From Iphinoe sp. HA4291-MV1 (lineage in GTDB: Bacteria; Cyanobacteriota; Cyanobacteriia; Cyanobacteriales; Nostocaceae): DNA of 64,000 bases. The position numbers and the translations under genes are program-made. A model generated the notes under the pieces. It saw nothing but the letters and a program-made list of their open reading frames with translations, had not been told where the DNA came from and did no database searches. Below are positions 1 to 8,811 of this stretch, in pieces. The stretch is taken from the NCBI GenBank assembly GCA_019359415.1, contig JAHHHH010000027.1:1-64000 (forward strand), given 5' to 3'. Numbering within the stretch: the first letter of the stretch is position 1; each line of letters begins with the position of its first letter.

Positions 1-405
1 TGTCGCAGTTTCAGTGCTAATGGTTTGGATGTCGGTGAAATTGCTGTTGGGGAGGGTTCTGGTGGTTTGGATGTCGGTGCAACTGCTGTTTGTCGCAGTT
101 TCAGTGCTAATGGTTTGGATGTCGGTGTAATTGCTGTTTGTCGCAGTTTCAGTGCTAATGGTTTGGATGTCGGTGTAATTGCTGTTGGGGAGGGTTCTGG
201 TGGTTTGGATGTCGGTGTAATTGCTGTTTGTCGCAGTTTCAGTGCTAATGGTTTGGATGTCGGTGAAATTGCTGTTGGGGAGGGTTCTGGTGGTTTGGAT
301 GTCGGTGCAACTGCTGTTTGTCGCAGTTTCAGTGCTAATGGTTTGGATGTCGGTGAAATTGCCGTTGGGGAGGGTTCTGGTGGTTTGGATGTCGGTGCAA
401 TCGTA
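1..405. repeat. Tandem 42/48-bp repeats coding the TonB spacer
   Basis: Two related units share the core GGTTTGGATGTCGGTG (plus strand). One is 48 bp and ends in the TGTCGCAGTTTCAGTGCTAA type; the other is 42 bp and ends in GGGGAGGGTTCTGGT. They alternate irregularly at least nine times and run into the window edge. Both lengths are multiples of three, so the minus-strand reading frame is kept. Copies are almost identical, which points to recent unequal exchange or slippage. The array also creates spurious open frames on the plus strand. Confidence 0.95.
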
Positions 406-935
406 ATTTTCTGGGGTTTGGGTTGCAGTTTTTGAGGAGGTGGATTTGATGATACTGTTTTTTGCTGCGTCTGTTCTGGCAGGAATACCTTAGAAGCATT
501 AGAGGCTTTGGGTGCAGTTGGTTGTGCCGACTTAGCAGCAGAAACAGGTCTTTGAGGTTTTGCTTTTCCACCTGCAACAGAATCAAAAGCAGCCCGTCGT
601 GAAGTTTCCGGGGGCGTTTTTGTCTTCTCATTAAGAGGAACTTCAACGTATTCAATTGGTATTGGTTCGGAGAGCTTCTGCTTAGGCGCAAAAGCTCGAA
701 GCCAATAATCATTTCTAAGAAATAGAACAGAGTGCAGCAGAATAGAAGTAACTAGACCAAAAACCAGATTTTCTGGGCGATTGCCTTTGACACGTTCGCT
801 TGCCCAATCGCCGCTTGCGGCGCTGCGCTCCGCACAATCGCACGGAGCGCGGCTCCCAAAGGGAGCATCGTCCTTAAGGGTACGGTGCTTTGCGCCATCA
901 CTTGTGTTGTGTTGTGATGTATGAGACTTAGGCAT
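1..935 (-). CDS. TonB-like energy transducer, 3' end outside the window
   Basis: The minus-strand frame opens at ATG 933-935 and stays open to the left edge, so only the N-terminal ~311 residues are visible. A single hydrophobic segment lies near residues 56-72 and contains SILLHS, the S-x3-H pattern of TonB membrane anchors. After it comes a Lys/Pro/Ser-rich region and then a tandem array of 14- and 16-residue units such as PTSKPPEPSPTAIS and PTSKPLALKLRQTA, which would make a long periplasmic spacer. TonB couples the proton motive force to outer-membrane receptors. The C-terminal receptor-binding domain is not in view, so the family call rests on the anchor and the spacer. About 24 residues before the anchor derive from an in-frame palindromic repeat. 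Another membrane-anchored proline-rich protein remains possible. Confidence 0.68.
   Translation of the reverse strand, partial: MPKSHTSQHNTSDGAKHRTLKDDAPFGSRAPCDCAERSAASGDWASERVKGNRPENLVFGLVTSILLHSVLFLRNDYWLRAFAPKQKLSEPIPIEYVEVPLNEKTKTPPETSRRAAFDSVAGGKAKPQRPVSAAKSAQPTAPKASNASKVFLPEQTQQKTVSSNPPPQKLQPKPQKITIAPTSKPPEPSPTAISPTSKPLALKLRQTAVAPTSKPPEPSPTAISPTSKPLALKLRQTAITPTSKPPEPSPTAITPTSKPLALKLRQTAITPTSKPLALKLRQTAVAPTSKPPEPSPTAISPTSKPLALKLR
805..875. repeat. In-frame palindromic GC-rich repeat inside the TonB-like gene
   Basis: A GC-rich block containing GCTCCCAAAGGGAGC and CGGAGCGC-type arms lies within the N-terminal coding region. It adds a peptide rich in Cys, Ala, Arg and Ser ahead of the membrane anchor without a stop codon. 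The same GCTCCCAAAGGGAGC core occurs inside the genes at 6414-7190 and (with one change) 57468-58667. Confidence 0.7.
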
Positions 936-1797
936 AGTAACTAATTATTCAAAACTTTACTTTTTTTGCTATAATTTGGGTTTTGGAATAGTTTCCACAT
1001 TCGTTATGGATGGCTATTCCATTGGTCCGTAATGCCTTTGTCAAACTCAATCAATACCTATTTTTGGGTAAGCATAGACGGAATAGACAAAGCTTGAACA
1101 ATACTAGTAGGTGGGCACCTCAAGTGTGGCGGGACTCTATGGTGCCCGTTTGCCTTAAAGTCTAAATCTTTGTTTAGATTAACAAAGTTTTGGATAAGCA
1201 TGTTATTGTGCTTTCTTATGTTTGGATTAAGTCGATTTTTCCTGCTAATGGTAACCCCTATCCAGTGGTGACTATTTTTGGTGCGAATCATCCACAACAT
1301 CAAGCTTTTGCTAAGAGTTAGCAGAAAAAGGAGCTATTTTGGTATTTGGACAAAGCAATTAGGGAGAGAGAATTAGGGGGCATTATTGAGAGCGATCGCA
1401 TTCTTTAATCTCATTCAACCCTGGCTAGTACCGCAAGGCGGAAGTCAAAAGTCAAAAGTCAAAAGTATTATGGAATGGGCTTTTTAGGGATTTTAAATGG
1501 TGAACCAGCGCGAATGACGGCTTTCCCGACAGAGGCGACTGGTGCTCGCGTTGGCGGAGCCTCTCGTAGAGAAGCGTATCCGTTCGCGTAGCGTGTCCGC
1601 AGGACAAGGATTCACCCGTCCCTTGCGCGTCTCCCTTAGGAGAAGGGTTGCCCTATTTACGCCGCTCTGTACTAGCAGTTTTTGATATTCAATGCCTCAA
1701 GTTTGGCTTCTTACTTCTCATCGAAATTCTGAATGAATTTCCCGGCTAGGCTGCCCATCAACTCTGGATAAAAATTTACTATTTTCTCTAGCCAGAG
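936..1797. other. Intergenic region with repeats and a possible gene remnant
   Basis: No gene could be supported. The plus strand around 1196-1320 reads through a peptide that looks protein-like (IFPANGNPYPVVTIFGAN then a stop), perhaps the tail of a decayed gene I do not recognise. 1444-1465 holds three copies of the heptamer GTCAAAA. 1545-1650 is a dense block of GC-rich palindromic repeats of the CGTAGCGTGTCCGCAGGAC type, common between cyanobacterial genes. An inverted repeat GGGCACC/GGTGCCC lies near 1112-1147. Confidence 0.5.
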
Positions 1798-2883
1798 TCA
1801 TAAAAGAACGATAATAACACTCTTCACAATAGCGAGAAAGCGTTCGATGTCAGTACGGGCGATCGCTCCCATTGTCGAGACTCGGAATATAGATTTGGCT
1901 AAAGTTCCTTGACCAGCATAAATCACAAAGCCCTGCGCTTTCAGTTGGTCGTGGAACTCGTCATAGCTGAAACCTTTTGGTAGATAGAAGGCGTTCAAGA
2001 CGACAGATGAATTTGTTGCAGGAAGTAAGGGTTCAATTCCCATTGCGAGTAACTCGTTCCGTACTAAGTTGACGAGTTGGCTGTAATGGCTATGTCTCGC
2101 ACGCCAACCCCCCTGTTCTTCAAGTTCTTGCAAAGCTTCTGCTAAAGCATAAAATGCTTGAACTGATTGGGTAAAAGGAGTACCGCCTTTGTCCTGCTGT
2201 TGACAATAGGTTGCCAAATCTAAATATAAAGTGCGTTGGATTGTGTCTGTTGGTGCTAGTGCAGAGCGCCGCACGATGACAAAAGATGTTCCAGGGACTC
2301 CATGCAGACACTTATTCGCTGTAGCAGCACAAGCTGTCATTCCCCAAGATTCAAAATTCAGTTCTTCAGCACCAAAACTGCTGACCGCATCTACCAAAAG
2401 TTGGATATTTCGTTTCTGACAAATTGTACCTAGTTGAGTCAAATTATTCAGACGCCCTGTGGTAGTTTCGTGATGAACGACAGCGAGGTGAGTGATATCA
2501 TCATTTTCATCTAGAAGTGTTACCAAACCCTTGATATCGATTTGGGCACCCCAAGGATGGTGCAGTGTTAAATATTCAATCCCGTGGATATTGGCAATTT
2601 TGGAGAGTCGTTCTCCATACACGCCATTTTCAAGCACCAACAACTTCCCGTTCTTTGGTACCAAACTCGTGATCATCGCTTCCATCGCTGCTGTACCAGA
2701 ACCTGTGAGCAAAATTGCTGCCCAGTGTTCCCCCTGCAGGTTGTAGACTTGAAGTAGTTTTTCGCGGATTTTGCTCTGAAGTTGGGAAAACTCAACTTCA
2801 CGATGACACAAGTCTGGACGCAACAAAGCATTTCTGACGCGATCGCTAAGATTAACGGGACCGGGATTGAGTAGAATCATCAT
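1798..2883 (-). CDS. phnW: 2-aminoethylphosphonate:pyruvate aminotransferase-like (PhnW family)
   Basis: This PLP-dependent class V aminotransferase of about 361 residues would interconvert phosphonoacetaldehyde and 2-aminoethylphosphonate (AEP). The N terminus MMILLNPGPVNLSDRV is the PhnW/SgaA signature. LLTGSGTAAMEAMI is the cofactor phosphate loop, LVDAVSSFGAEEL carries the PLP aspartate, and ATANKCLHGVPG carries the Schiff-base lysine. The open frame extends upstream to a TTG at 2904, but ATG 2883 matches the family start and lies just past the decarboxylase stop, which favours translational coupling. PhnW often works in AEP catabolism. Here it follows PEP mutase and phosphonopyruvate decarboxylase, so a biosynthetic direction is inferred. 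Confidence 0.88.
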   Translation of the reverse strand: MMILLNPGPVNLSDRVRNALLRPDLCHREVEFSQLQSKIREKLLQVYNLQGEHWAAILLTGSGTAAMEAMITSLVPKNGKLLVLENGVYGERLSKIANIHGIEYLTLHHPWGAQIDIKGLVTLLDENDDITHLAVVHHETTTGRLNNLTQLGTICQKRNIQLLVDAVSSFGAEELNFESWGMTACAATANKCLHGVPGTSFVIVRRSALAPTDTIQRTLYLDLATYCQQQDKGGTPFTQSVQAFYALAEALQELEEQGGWRARHSHYSQLVNLVRNELLAMGIEPLLPATNSSVVLNAFYLPKGFSYDEFHDQLKAQGFVIYAGQGTLAKSIFRVSTMGAIARTDIERFLAIVKSVIIVLL

Positions 2884-2887
2884 GGGG

Positions 2888-4081
2888 TTAAAAACTTGAA
2901 CCAATATGAGTCATGAGGCGTTGCAAAACTGCTTCTGGCGATAGGCTCGGTCGGGGAAGGTTTTTGAGCGTTCCCGGACGGATCTTTAGATGTCCGAATT
3001 TGGGTCTGTGGTTAGAATCTGCTGCAAATAGGGCATCTAGAAGCATAAGGTCGTCTCCTTCTAATGTGATGCCATATCCACAAGCTTCAGCAACTTTGGC
3101 AAAGCATACACCTCTGGAGACGGTAGCTTGAGCGCCAGTAGAATCGTGACATTCATTGTCTAAAAGAATATGGATTAAGTTAGAACCGCCATAAGCTCCA
3201 ATGGTCGCAAAGTTTCCCATACGCATAAGTGCAGCACCATCACCATCAATCACCACGACTTTGAGATCTGGACGTGCTAAGGACAACCCCAATCCCATAG
3301 AAGAAGCACAGCCCATTGAGCCTACCATGTAGAGATGTGAGGAGCGTTGGCGTAGCCCGCCGTAGGCATCGCAACTAGCAAAGAGTTCTCGTCCAGTATA
3401 TCCGGTTGTCGCAATGACTACTGTGTTTTGTGAGTCAGTCAGTTCTACAATTCGCTCCAGTGCTTCATAACGAGAGACGCGTTGCTGCTCGTTGTTGCTT
3501 TTAAAAATGCTTTTCTCTTCGCCATTATGAGCACTCCCCCCTTGGTTCCGAGATGGGATAGAAGCACGGATAAGCGCATGAGGAGCGATCGTTCCCTTTC
3601 GCATGATTAGGGCGTAGGGTCGGCGTTCTTGTTTCATGTAAGCTTGAGCTCTTTGCAAGACAGCTTCTATCTCTGCTGCTTCTGTGGGAAAAAATTCCCA
3701 AGGGACAGTCATTGTTTCTAACAATTTATCTGTAATCTGTCCCATGAGTTGATGCTGTGGTTCATCTTGGAATTGCGGATCACCCCGCAGTGTACAAATG
3801 AGCAGCAGCGGAATGCGAAAAATATAAGCAAGAGAAGTCAGTGGATTAACTGCATTGCCCAAACCAGAGTTTTGCATCATAACCACGGCTTTTTTGCCAC
3901 CAATTGCTGCTCCCGCCGCCGTTGCTAAAGCGTCTCCTTCATTAGTTGAGGAGATATAAGTGAGTTGAACATCATTGATAACGTAGTTAATAAAAGGCGT
4001 GAGAAAGGAACAGGGTACACCAGCGTACCATTGAAAGCCCAAATTGCGAGCAGCTTCTACAAATTCCTCGGCTTGGATCAT
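2888..4081 (-). CDS. aepY: Phosphonopyruvate decarboxylase
   Basis: This thiamine-diphosphate enzyme of 397 residues converts 3-phosphonopyruvate to phosphonoacetaldehyde, pulling the unfavourable PEP mutase reaction forward. The N-terminal half has the family pattern YAGVPCSFLTPFINYV with SSTNEGDALATAAGAAIGGK (TPP-activating glutamate). The C-terminal half has the metal/diphosphate motif VVIDGDGAALMRMGN...DNECHDSTG. Residues near 240-252 (SCDAYGGLRQRS) interrupt the otherwise conserved GYTGRELFA...HLYMVGSMG stretch. They are encoded by a 29-bp palindromic repeat that keeps the frame. The start ATG 4079-4081 is preceded by AAGGT. Gene order with phnW and pepM supports the function. Confidence 0.92.
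   Translation of the reverse strand: MIQAEEFVEAARNLGFQWYAGVPCSFLTPFINYVINDVQLTYISSTNEGDALATAAGAAIGGKKAVVMMQNSGLGNAVNPLTSLAYIFRIPLLLICTLRGDPQFQDEPQHQLMGQITDKLLETMTVPWEFFPTEAAEIEAVLQRAQAYMKQERRPYALIMRKGTIAPHALIRASIPSRNQGGSAHNGEEKSIFKSNNEQQRVSRYEALERIVELTDSQNTVVIATTGYTGRELFASCDAYGGLRQRSSHLYMVGSMGCASSMGLGLSLARPDLKVVVIDGDGAALMRMGNFATIGAYGGSNLIHILLDNECHDSTGAQATVSRGVCFAKVAEACGYGITLEGDDLMLLDALFAADSNHRPKFGHLKIRPGTLKNLPRPSLSPEAVLQRLMTHIGSSF
3344..3372. repeat. 29-bp palindromic repeat inserted in frame in aepY
   Basis: The minus strand reads GCGATGCCTACGGCGGGCTA followed by CGCCAACGC. It is nearly identical to intergenic copies at 20285-20314 and 61597-61626. It lies inside the decarboxylase frame and adds about ten residues rich in Gly, Arg and Ser between two conserved motifs. 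Confidence 0.85.
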
Positions 4082-4179
4082 CAGAATAAAATACCTTCAG
4101 CTTTATCGTCTCAGTAATATGCGATCGCGCTATTTAGTGCGATGCCCAAATCTGTTTTAACTAACTGCATTTCCTCACT

Positions 4180-4284
4180 TATAGCAATCCTAAATAGGTT
4201 GTGAAAAATCCAGCCTTCACAGAAACCCGGTTTCTCCAAGAAACCGGGTTTCTCTGTGTGTACGAATGATTTAGGACTGCTATA
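4180..4284. repeat. Nested inverted repeat, MITE-like (105 bp)
   Basis: The outer arms TATAGCAATCCTAAAT (4180-4195) and ATTTAGGACTGCTATA (4269-4284) are inverted with one mismatch. Inside lies a 15-bp perfect stem, AGAAACCCGGTTTCT (4221-4235) with AGAAACCGGGTTTCT (4239-4253), around a 3-nt loop. Its compact nested form suggests a non-autonomous mobile repeat between aepY and the upstream gene. It could also form a strong hairpin in the operon transcript. Confidence 0.7.
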
Positions 4285-4388
4285 GTACAACATGTATTTT
4301 TTTATCCAAGTAGAATGAAGGTGTCAGTCGTCAGGAGTCAGAATGGCTCGGAGTACGACGCAAGGGAGGAATAAGTGGGTTTAAGACC

Positions 4389-4632
4389 CCAGCCCTTTCA
4401 ACGCGTTCATTTGTACTATATTTTTCGCTCCTTTATTAATCCTTGTGTTATCATCCTTACGGGATTTTCTTCAATAAAATACTCAACTAAAGGGTCAATA
4501 TTCTGACCGGATTTGATATTGCGATCGCTTCAGGTTCTATGGATGAGTTAGAGCTATGATTTTTGGCTCTAGTTTGGGAGCGGGTTTCAGCCTTTGATTT
4601 AGTAGTTCATTTGTTCGCGTTGAAAGGGCTGG
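4389..4632. mobile_element. 244-bp MITE with 17-bp TIRs and 9-bp target duplication
   Basis: CCAGCCCTTTCAACGCG at 4389-4405 is the exact reverse complement of CGCGTTGAAAGGGCTGG at 4616-4632. The element is flanked on both sides by TTTAAGACC (4380-4388 and 4633-4641), a clean target-site duplication. No coding capacity is seen inside. It lies in the 676-bp gap within the phosphonate cluster, between pepM and aepY, so it may separate transcription of the last two genes. Confidence 0.85.
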
Positions 4633-4757
4633 TTTAAGACCCCCACAACAATTGAAAATTTAGCGGTCTACAATTAGTGGCGGGTCACCAATCCCCCACG
4701 CTCAAGATTGCTGATTTCACCAATTCTGGCTTCTGACTCCTTTTTCAATTTACATAC

Positions 4758-6413
4758 TTATTTTTTCAATTGAAAAGCAAGATCAAGATCATCCAAAGAG
4801 TTGATATCTAGCCAGTTACCACGAATATACAGAACCTTAATCGGTTTCCCCTGCTCAATTAAGTAATTACATAATTCTGGCATACCCAAGCTGTTAAAAT
4901 CTGGTCTTGTTTGTAACTCACCAAGTGCTTCACCCAGCCACTGTCTGCCTTGGCTCCGGAATTTTAGCATCCCAATCCATCGTCCCCAGGATTGTCCCGA
5001 TTCTGTTTGCGTTGCTTTGGAGATGTACAAAAGGTTGACATCCTGTCCAAACAGGGAAAGGTCGTCTGTTATTGAGCAATAGGCATAGTCAGGAGAACCG
5101 CTCACTGATTTGCTGTTCATCGCAGAATCAACTACAGCAACAATTTCTCCGGGACAGTCTAATAAATCCCGTAAGATGTAACTTCTAAAAAGTAGATCGC
5201 CGTAAACTACCAGCATATCGTCGCTAAAACTGGCTTGAGAACAGGCTAAGGATGCTAATTCTCCAGTGGTTTCATAATCTGGGTTACAGATAACTTTAGT
5301 CCCAGGAACATTGATGGTTTCTGCTTTGTAACCCGCGACAACGGTAATATCGTTGATGGCAAGTTTTTTGAATTTGTCCACCAAATGCCTGAGTAGGGGT
5401 TTACCTCCGAGGGGTAACATCACTTTGGGTTTATCTTGAGTCAACCCAGCGAATTCTTGTCCTCTAGTCGCAGCAAGAACGATCGCATGGGTTTTGTGAC
5501 GTCCGTTGGTAAAGTAGCGTTTTTCCGCCTCTTGCAGTTCATCTGCTCCCTGTAGCCGGAAAATTTCTTTGACAGAAGCAATATCGTCTTCAATGTTGAT
5601 TAGGGTTTCGTTGGTGTGGACTTCGCGGGCGATCGCTTGCATACTGGCAACAGCAGCTCGAATCATGTGGTTTGCCCAGATGACCAAACTAATCCCGGCT
5701 TTGCGAAAGACATCAATTGGGGTGCTGTAATATTTTGTTGGCACAATGACTAAGGGAGAACGTCCCGCCCACTCTTTAGCAAACTCTAGCACTTGGTCAG
5801 GACGGGATAATTTGCTGTGAATTAGGATTGCATCTGCTCCTGCTGTGTGGTAAGCTTCGGCTCGGTGCAATGCCTCCGATAAATCCCAACCAGCAATCAA
5901 AGCTTCGACACGGGCGATGATGCAAAAATCAGGATCTTGTTGACTGTCCTTGCCTGCCTTAATTTTGCCGCAGAATTCATCGATATCAGCTAGGGGTTGG
6001 CGATCGCCGTTGATGAAACTATTGGTCTTTGGGAAAAGCTTATCTTCAATACAGACTCCCGCAATGCCTCGCTGCTCTAGCTTCCTGACCAGACGACGCA
6101 TATTATTGAAGTTGCCATAACCAGTATCCCCATCTAACAAGATGGGAATCTGGGTGATGTCGGACATGAACTCCAGCATTTCAACAATTTGAGTCCAACT
6201 GGCTTCATTATTGTCTCGTACGCCATATTGAGCAGAAACAGCTAATCCACTCGCCCAAATCCCTTTAAATCCGGCTTCTTCCACAATGCGAGCGCTAATA
6301 CCATTGTGTGCCTCCATAATGAATTCGAGTTGTGGAGATTCGAGTAACTCCCGCAACTGGGCGCACTTGCTTGGTTTTGAACTGGTGACAACAGGTGCAG
6401 ATATTTGGTACAT
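4758..6413 (-). CDS. pepM: PEP mutase fused to a nucleotidyltransferase (551 aa)
   Basis: Residues 1-~300 are phosphoenolpyruvate mutase of the isocitrate-lyase superfamily, which forms the C-P bond of 3-phosphonopyruvate. [13 protein letters not shown], the diagnostic loop [11 protein letters not shown] and [12 protein letters not shown] are all present. Residues ~308-551 are a nucleotidyltransferase: [12 protein letters not shown]...[14 protein letters not shown] is a slightly altered glycine-rich NTP loop and VVYGDLLF has the metal aspartate. Known PepM-NTase fusions are linked to CTP:AEP cytidylyltransferases (PntC type), which activate AEP for transfer to lipid or glycan; that activity is inferred here. 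AGGAG precedes the ATG, and the ATG follows the upstream TAG stop directly, so the two genes are probably coupled. Confidence 0.92.
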   Translation of the reverse strand: MYQISAPVVTSSKPSKCAQLRELLESPQLEFIMEAHNGISARIVEEAGFKGIWASGLAVSAQYGVRDNNEASWTQIVEMLEFMSDITQIPILLDGDTGYGNFNNMRRLVRKLEQRGIAGVCIEDKLFPKTNSFINGDRQPLADIDEFCGKIKAGKDSQQDPDFCIIARVEALIAGWDLSEALHRAEAYHTAGADAILIHSKLSRPDQVLEFAKEWAGRSPLVIVPTKYYSTPIDVFRKAGISLVIWANHMIRAAVASMQAIAREVHTNETLINIEDDIASVKEIFRLQGADELQEAEKRYFTNGRHKTHAIVLAATRGQEFAGLTQDKPKVMLPLGGKPLLRHLVDKFKKLAINDITVVAGYKAETINVPGTKVICNPDYETTGELASLACSQASFSDDMLVVYGDLLFRSYILRDLLDCPGEIVAVVDSAMNSKSVSGSPDYAYCSITDDLSLFGQDVNLLYISKATQTESGQSWGRWIGMLKFRSQGRQWLGEALGELQTRPDFNSLGMPELCNYLIEQGKPIKVLYIRGNWLDINSLDDLDLAFQLKK

Positions 6414-7190
6414 CTATTCTGCTCCTAATTGAGGTATAATCTCGTTTTGAGCACGTTTCATATCCTCTGGAAAATCGATTTCGATCCAAGGTAAACCCGT
6501 AATGTCTTCGTAGCCAAATGCTTCCGGAGTTTCCAACAGCAGATCCCGAATCGCTTCCTCGTAAGGTTCTTCATGCAGTCCGGCGGTGACGTAGTATTCT
6601 GTACGATTGGCAAGACGGCGAGCGATGCTCCCAAAGGGAGCCGCACTTTGCGCTAACGCGCTCTCAAAGCGAAAGAACCCTACAGACTCGCCTGAAAAAT
6701 CATAAGTAAGCTCCGCAGGGACTTGTTTGCGAAACTCCACTAGATAACCGTCTTGCACGCAAAGCTTAACTGGTTCTTCCCCCAGTTCAAAATCCCGATC
6801 TAATAGGAAGCAGTTGGGTATATTTGTCTTTACCAATCGCTCAAGGATGCGGCGATCGCACAAAACATCTGCATCCATTAATAAAAAGTCATCGCCTGCG
6901 GTTATATATTCCCGTAACGTCCAAAGGCTGATAACACTGCCTTTGGTGTAGTTCGGATTGTAAACAGTCCTGACCCAATTTTCGGCTCCTAATGCTTTGA
7001 TTTCATCCTCGATCATTTCAGCCTGGTAACCGACAACAATGACCACTTCGTCAATCTGGCAATCACGAAGATAATCCAAGTGGCGTTCCAGGAGAGATTT
7101 TCCGTTAAATCTCAACAAGCTTTTGGGTTGGACTTGCCCGTCTTTACCCAAGCGGCGTCCAACGCCAGCAGCTAATATCATTGCCTTCAT
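6414..7190 (-). CDS. Sugar-phosphate-type nucleotidyltransferase
   Basis: This NTP_transf_3-type enzyme of about 259 residues starts MKAMILAAGVGRRLG, the glycine-rich nucleotide loop, followed by KSLLRFNGKSLLERHL and LLMDADVLCD with the metal-binding aspartates. It would activate a phosphorylated or phosphonylated alcohol with CTP or another NTP. The frame extends upstream to 7220, but the conserved start is at 7190; no strong ribosome site is visible. A short peptide around SAAPFGSIARRL is encoded by an in-frame palindromic repeat. This is the second nucleotidyltransferase of the cluster, since PEP mutase already carries one. It may supply the CDP-alcohol for one of the two phosphatidyltransferases upstream. 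Confidence 0.85.
   Translation of the reverse strand: MKAMILAAGVGRRLGKDGQVQPKSLLRFNGKSLLERHLDYLRDCQIDEVVIVVGYQAEMIEDEIKALGAENWVRTVYNPNYTKGSVISLWTLREYITAGDDFLLMDADVLCDRRILERLVKTNIPNCFLLDRDFELGEEPVKLCVQDGYLVEFRKQVPAELTYDFSGESVGFFRFESALAQSAAPFGSIARRLANRTEYYVTAGLHEEPYEEAIRDLLLETPEAFGYEDITGLPWIEIDFPEDMKRAQNEIIPQLGAE
6621..6644. repeat. In-frame palindromic repeat inside the nucleotidyltransferase
   Basis: AGCGATGCTCCCAAAGGGAG followed by CCGC contains the palindrome GCTCCCAAAGGGAGC shared with the repeat in the TonB-like gene. The host reading frame is preserved. Confidence 0.75.
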
Positions 7191-7349
7191 GGTTAAGTTA
7201 CCAACTGAGCTAAGACACAAAGAAATCCGGAAATTTTTACGGATTTTCCTGAATTTTATATCAGCAATGTCTTGCTCAATACAATATTTGTTAATTAACT
7301 CTTAATCCAATCATAAAGTTGTGGGCTAGAGTCGCAACATCCACAGATA

Positions 7350-7964
7350 TCAGCTTGGCGGTAAAGACGATTGGTTGGGCGTCCGCAGAAGCCGCCACCA
7401 TGTTAAAAGAGCGATCGCCGTCCCAGCGATCGCTGTTCCGACGAGTAAGGGGAGAAGCAAGCCAAGCCAGGCAACAGGACCAAAAAGGTAGAACACGTCA
7501 TCAGCATCGAATCCACCGATACCAGAAAATGCCTTTTTCCCCAACCCGTCGCGCTGCTCAAGTTCTTCGGCAATAACCGATGTTGCCATCACAGCTGCAC
7601 CTGCAACCAACCCCATTGGTATCGCCCACCAACCAAGCATACTGCTCCGCAAACCGATGCCGATCGCGACGAAGAATAGTCCGCTAGTTGCGACATCAGA
7701 CCAGTAATCGTAGGTGTGTCCCCAAGGGCTAGTTTGACCGCTGATACGGGCGAGTTCACCGTCGGCGCGATCAAGAAAAGCAGAGAAAACCCAAATTGCC
7801 CCACCCCATATTTCTGTTGAGCGATCGCCCAGCGCTAAGGCTGCACATGCTGCCAGCCCAGTGAGCAGCCGTAGTGTAGTAAGATGATTCGGGGTCACTG
7901 CTGTACCAATGAGTGGTCGTATCAAAGGACGAGCGAGACGGTGTGTCCAAGAATTGCCACTCAT
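7350..7964 (-). CDS. CDP-alcohol phosphatidyltransferase
   Basis: This integral membrane enzyme of 204 residues carries the complete CDP-OH_P signature, D-x2-DG-x2-AR-x8-G-x3-D-x3-D: DRADGELAR, then G and two spaced aspartates in GHTYDYWSD. It has several hydrophobic segments. Members transfer a phospho-alcohol (or acceptor lipid) from CDP to form a phosphodiester, as in phospholipid synthesis. In a phosphonate cluster the likely role is linking an AEP-type head group to a lipid, which is inference. A strong ribosome site GGAGGTGA precedes the ATG. It is a paralog of the gene at 8811-9416. Confidence 0.9.
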   Translation of the reverse strand: MSGNSWTHRLARPLIRPLIGTAVTPNHLTTLRLLTGLAACAALALGDRSTEIWGGAIWVFSAFLDRADGELARISGQTSPWGHTYDYWSDVATSGLFFVAIGIGLRSSMLGWWAIPMGLVAGAAVMATSVIAEELEQRDGLGKKAFSGIGGFDADDVFYLFGPVAWLGLLLPLLVGTAIAGTAIALLTWWRLLRTPNQSSLPPS

Positions 7965-8022
7965 ATCTTCACCTCCAATTTTCTTGGGTTTTAACTTGAA
8001 TTTCTATCGCACTCTAAAATTG

Positions 8023-8811
8023 CTAGACCTTGAACACGTATTTTTTATCAGGCTCCCGCTCTATATCTGGCGGGTAACTTTTGCGCTTATCGGTATAGTA
8101 CTGGAGGCGATGATCCCCCTCATAACGACGATTGTAGGTGAGATAAAGGACTCGTCGGGCATGCTGAGTCAAGTTTGGACCTGAACGATGGGGCGTGTAG
8201 GAGTCGAAGAACACAGCATCACCCGGTAACGCTTGCACAGGAATGAATTCCATACCTTTGATGTTTTCCTCTGTGAGCGGTTTCCAAAGCTCTCCAATTA
8301 GACCACGTTGATGATGACCCGCAGCTAACTCAAGACAGCCATTTTCTACTGTGGACTTATCAATGCTAATCAGAACTGTGATAAACAGACTAGCATAATC
8401 ATTCCACCCAGCTTGAGCATCCTGATGAGGCGTAAAGCCATTACCACCACGCATTTTGAAATTAATTTTTTCTTTAAACAGAACAGCTGGCTCGCTAAAG
8501 AGTTCTGATACTCGCTGCAGCATTTCCTCCCCATTAATCAAGGCATGAAAACCTTCATGGTAGGGACAGAAATTCTCAATGCGCGACAGCACCCGCTTTC
8601 CTGGAGCGAGCAAGCTGTCCTCAAAATACATCATGTATTTCCCTGGAACCTCTGGTAATGACTGAACCTCATCCACCCAGGTTTTGAGTTGCTCTATTTC
8701 TGCGCCTTCATACATACCTTTGACGACTAGAAATCCTTGTTGCTTAAAGGTTTCTAGTTCGCTTTCAGAAAAGAATTTCAACATATTTCTTATACTGCAT
8801 GAGCTTCCCAT
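8023..8811 (-). CDS. PhyH-family Fe(II)/2-oxoglutarate dioxygenase
   Basis: The 262-residue product resembles phytanoyl-CoA dioxygenases. FTPHQDAQAGW gives the H-x-D pair of the iron site, and FDSYTPHRSGPNLT gives the distal histidine and an arginine suited to 2-oxoglutarate. PhyH enzymes of the PhnY type hydroxylate AEP at C1, so hydroxylation of the phosphonate or of a lipid chain is a reasonable guess here; neither is shown. The stop of the upstream phosphatidyltransferase and this ATG overlap as TAATG at 8809-8813, which indicates translational coupling. A second in-frame ATG at 8784 is an alternative start. Confidence 0.85.
   Translation of the reverse strand: MGSSCSIRNMLKFFSESELETFKQQGFLVVKGMYEGAEIEQLKTWVDEVQSLPEVPGKYMMYFEDSLLAPGKRVLSRIENFCPYHEGFHALINGEEMLQRVSELFSEPAVLFKEKINFKMRGGNGFTPHQDAQAGWNDYASLFITVLISIDKSTVENGCLELAAGHHQRGLIGELWKPLTEENIKGMEFIPVQALPGDAVFFDSYTPHRSGPNLTQHARRVLYLTYNRRYEGDHRLQYYTDKRKSYPPDIEREPDKKYVFKV

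Noticed and set aside
1-405. CRISPR array
   Set aside because: The units are contiguous, protein-coding and have no unique spacers.
25-435. Plus-strand 136-residue open frame of repeated GLDVG peptides
   Set aside because: It is the antisense of the tandem repeats in the TonB-like gene; the repeats being multiples of three keep all frames open.
335-712. Minus-strand 125-residue frame
   Set aside because: A Leu/Arg/His/Asn-rich shadow of the TonB-like frame; the correct frame has the membrane anchor and a Lys/Pro spacer.
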